A stretch of DNA of 64,000 nucleotides, from the NCBI RefSeq assembly GCF_018623055.1, contig NZ_CP076019.1, positions 2,852,001 through 2,916,000 of the forward strand, written 5' to 3'. The notes beneath the pieces were generated by a model that worked only from the letters and a program-made list of their open reading frames with translations, was not told the origin of the DNA and did no database searches. This stretch comes from Halorubrum sp. 2020YC2 (GTDB taxonomy: Archaea > Halobacteriota > Halobacteria > Halobacteriales > Haloferacaceae). The position numbers and the translations under genes are program-made. Positions 63,155 through 64,000 of the stretch are shown piece by piece. Numbering within the stretch: position 1 is the stretch's first letter; the number at the start of each line of letters is the position of its first letter.

Positions 63155-64000
63155 TCAGTCCGCGGCGGACGTCTGCCGTTGCCGCGTCACGCGGAGCGAG
63201 GTGACCGTCGTGTACAGGACCGCGAACGCGACGACGACCGCCGCCCCGATGACGAGCACCAGTCCGATCAGTTCCAGCGTCGGGTTCCCGAGGTAGGAGC
63301 CGACCTCGCCGATGCCGACGGCGACGGCGCCGATCAGTAACATTCCGCCGAAGTACACCTTGATGTCGTCGGCGTCGACGACGGCGGTCGCCGCGGAGCC
63401 GACGCGCGCGCCGAGGGCGCTCCCGAACAGGAGCGGGACGACGATGCCGAGGTTCACGCCGCCGCCCTGACCGTAGAGGTAGCTCCCGAGTCCGCCGGAG
63501 AAGACGATCTCGAAGAGGTCCGTCCCGACCGCGACGGGCACCGGGACGCCGATCGCGTAGATCATCGCGGGCATCCGGATGAAGCCGCCGCCGACGCCGA
63601 GGAACCCGGACAGGACGCCGGTCGCGAAGGCGACGGCCGTGATGACCCACGCGGAGACGCGGACGTCGCCGCGGAGCGTCACCATCGGCGGGATCCGAAC
63701 CGTCCGCTGGATCGTCTTCGCGATCTCGGGTATCTCGTACTCGTCGAGGTCCTTATCGGCCGCCTCGTGGTCGATCCCGCCGCCGCCGTCGCCTTTCAGC
63801 GCGTCGCGGGTGACCATCGCCCCGACGCCGCCGAGCAGGACGACGTAGGCGACGCTGATGACGCCGCCGGCGAGCCCCATCGACTCGAGGTAGTAGACGC
63901 TGGCGCGGCCGACCTCGATGCCGATCGTCGTCCCCGTGATCATGATCACGCCGAGCTTGTAGTCGACCTGCCCGAGGTCGTGGTGTTTCAGCGTCGCGAT
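63155..64000 (-). CDS. TauE/SafE-family membrane permease, partial at 5' end
   Basis: A multi-span membrane protein of the TauE/SafE/YfcA family, usually handling sulfite, sulfonates or other organic anions. The frame stays open to the window edge, with IATLKHHDLGQVDYKLG before the first internal start codon at 63949, so its N-terminus lies outside. The second half repeat AFATGVLSGFLGVGGGFIRMPAMIYAIGVPVPVAVGTDLFEIVFSG is diagnostic, and a cytoplasmic acidic loop (DALKGDGGGGIDHEAADKDLDE) splits the halves. Substrate unknown. Confidence 0.88.
   Translation of the reverse strand: MATLKHHDLGQVDYKLGVIMITGTTIGIEVGRASVYYLESMGLAGGVISVAYVVLLGGVGAMVTRDALKGDGGGGIDHEAADKDLDEYEIPEIAKTIQRTVRIPPMVTLRGDVRVSAWVITAVAFATGVLSGFLGVGGGFIRMPAMIYAIGVPVPVAVGTDLFEIVFSGGLGSYLYGQGGGVNLGIVVPLLFGSALGARVGSAATAVVDADDIKVYFGGMLLIGAVAVGIGEVGSYLGNPTLELIGLVLVIGAAVVVAFAVLYTTVTSLRVTRQRQTSAAD

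Overview
The window is chromosomal DNA of a halophilic archaeon, probably from the Halorubrum/Haloferacales side of the class Halobacteria. The evidence is high GC, acidic proteins, archaeal ribosomal proteins S12, S7 and S10, EF-2 and EF-1alpha, a PolD large subunit, RPA with its RPA-associated protein, and short or absent 5' leaders behind TATA-like boxes. The genus is inferred, not measured. No tRNA, rRNA or CRISPR array was seen.

Region by region. 0-1.1 kb: rps12-rps7. 1.8-13.2 kb: housekeeping genes (aconitase, dUTPase, an LLM-type flavin monooxygenase, a CBS protein, Nudix, NAD synthetase, a TrpD-like protein, a fused siroheme decarboxylase AhbA-AhbB). 13.3-15.8 kb: an aldo/keto reductase, then a solo TnpB element of IS1341 type. 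15.8-24.9 kb: small haloarchaeal proteins, a creatininase-family enzyme, an ABC exporter, RNase Z and the rpa/rpa-associated pair. 25.2-30.5 kb: a complete 2-oxoacid dehydrogenase operon (E1alpha, E1beta, E2, E3). 30.8-32.9 kb: katG. 33.2-36.8 kb: an arsenic locus with arsR divergent from arsD-arsA and two small genes whose proteins end in Cys-Cys. 37-44.6 kb: NifU-like protein, PolD large subunit with a 514-residue intein, KDPG aldolase. 44.9-50.7 kb: EF-2, an ACT protein with homoserine dehydrogenase behind a Thr-rich upstream ORF, EF-1alpha and S10. 51.8-63.0 kb: an island of glycosyltransferase, flippase-like, oxidoreductase and ferric-transporter genes. Window end: a partial TauE-type permease.

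Two patterns stand out. First, four intergenic places (about 1.3, 9.9, 21.8 and 57.7 kb) carry the same complex element. Tandem 54-57 bp units, each with a TATA-like TTATAAATA, lead into a long hairpin, a strongly conserved core, a second hairpin and a closing stem. The stems differ in sequence between copies yet mostly still pair, and one variant pair is G-U on one strand but A-C on the other. This points to a structured RNA, or a mobile element depending on such structure, rather than to the Arg-rich ORFs that can be read through it.

Second, the 51.8-63.0 kb island has five copies of a perfect palindrome TTTAGG-N4-CCTAAA, each close to a start codon. This is the form expected of a DtxR/IdeR-type iron repressor operator. 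The boxes tie a Tat-dependent lipoprotein solute-binding protein and an iron-type permease to a GT75-like protein, a GT2, a GT39-like membrane protein, a flippase-like protein and a GMC oxidoreductase with its gluconate-dehydrogenase gamma-type partner. An iron-controlled programme that couples iron uptake to envelope glycan or lipid remodelling is the simplest reading; the chemistry is not known.
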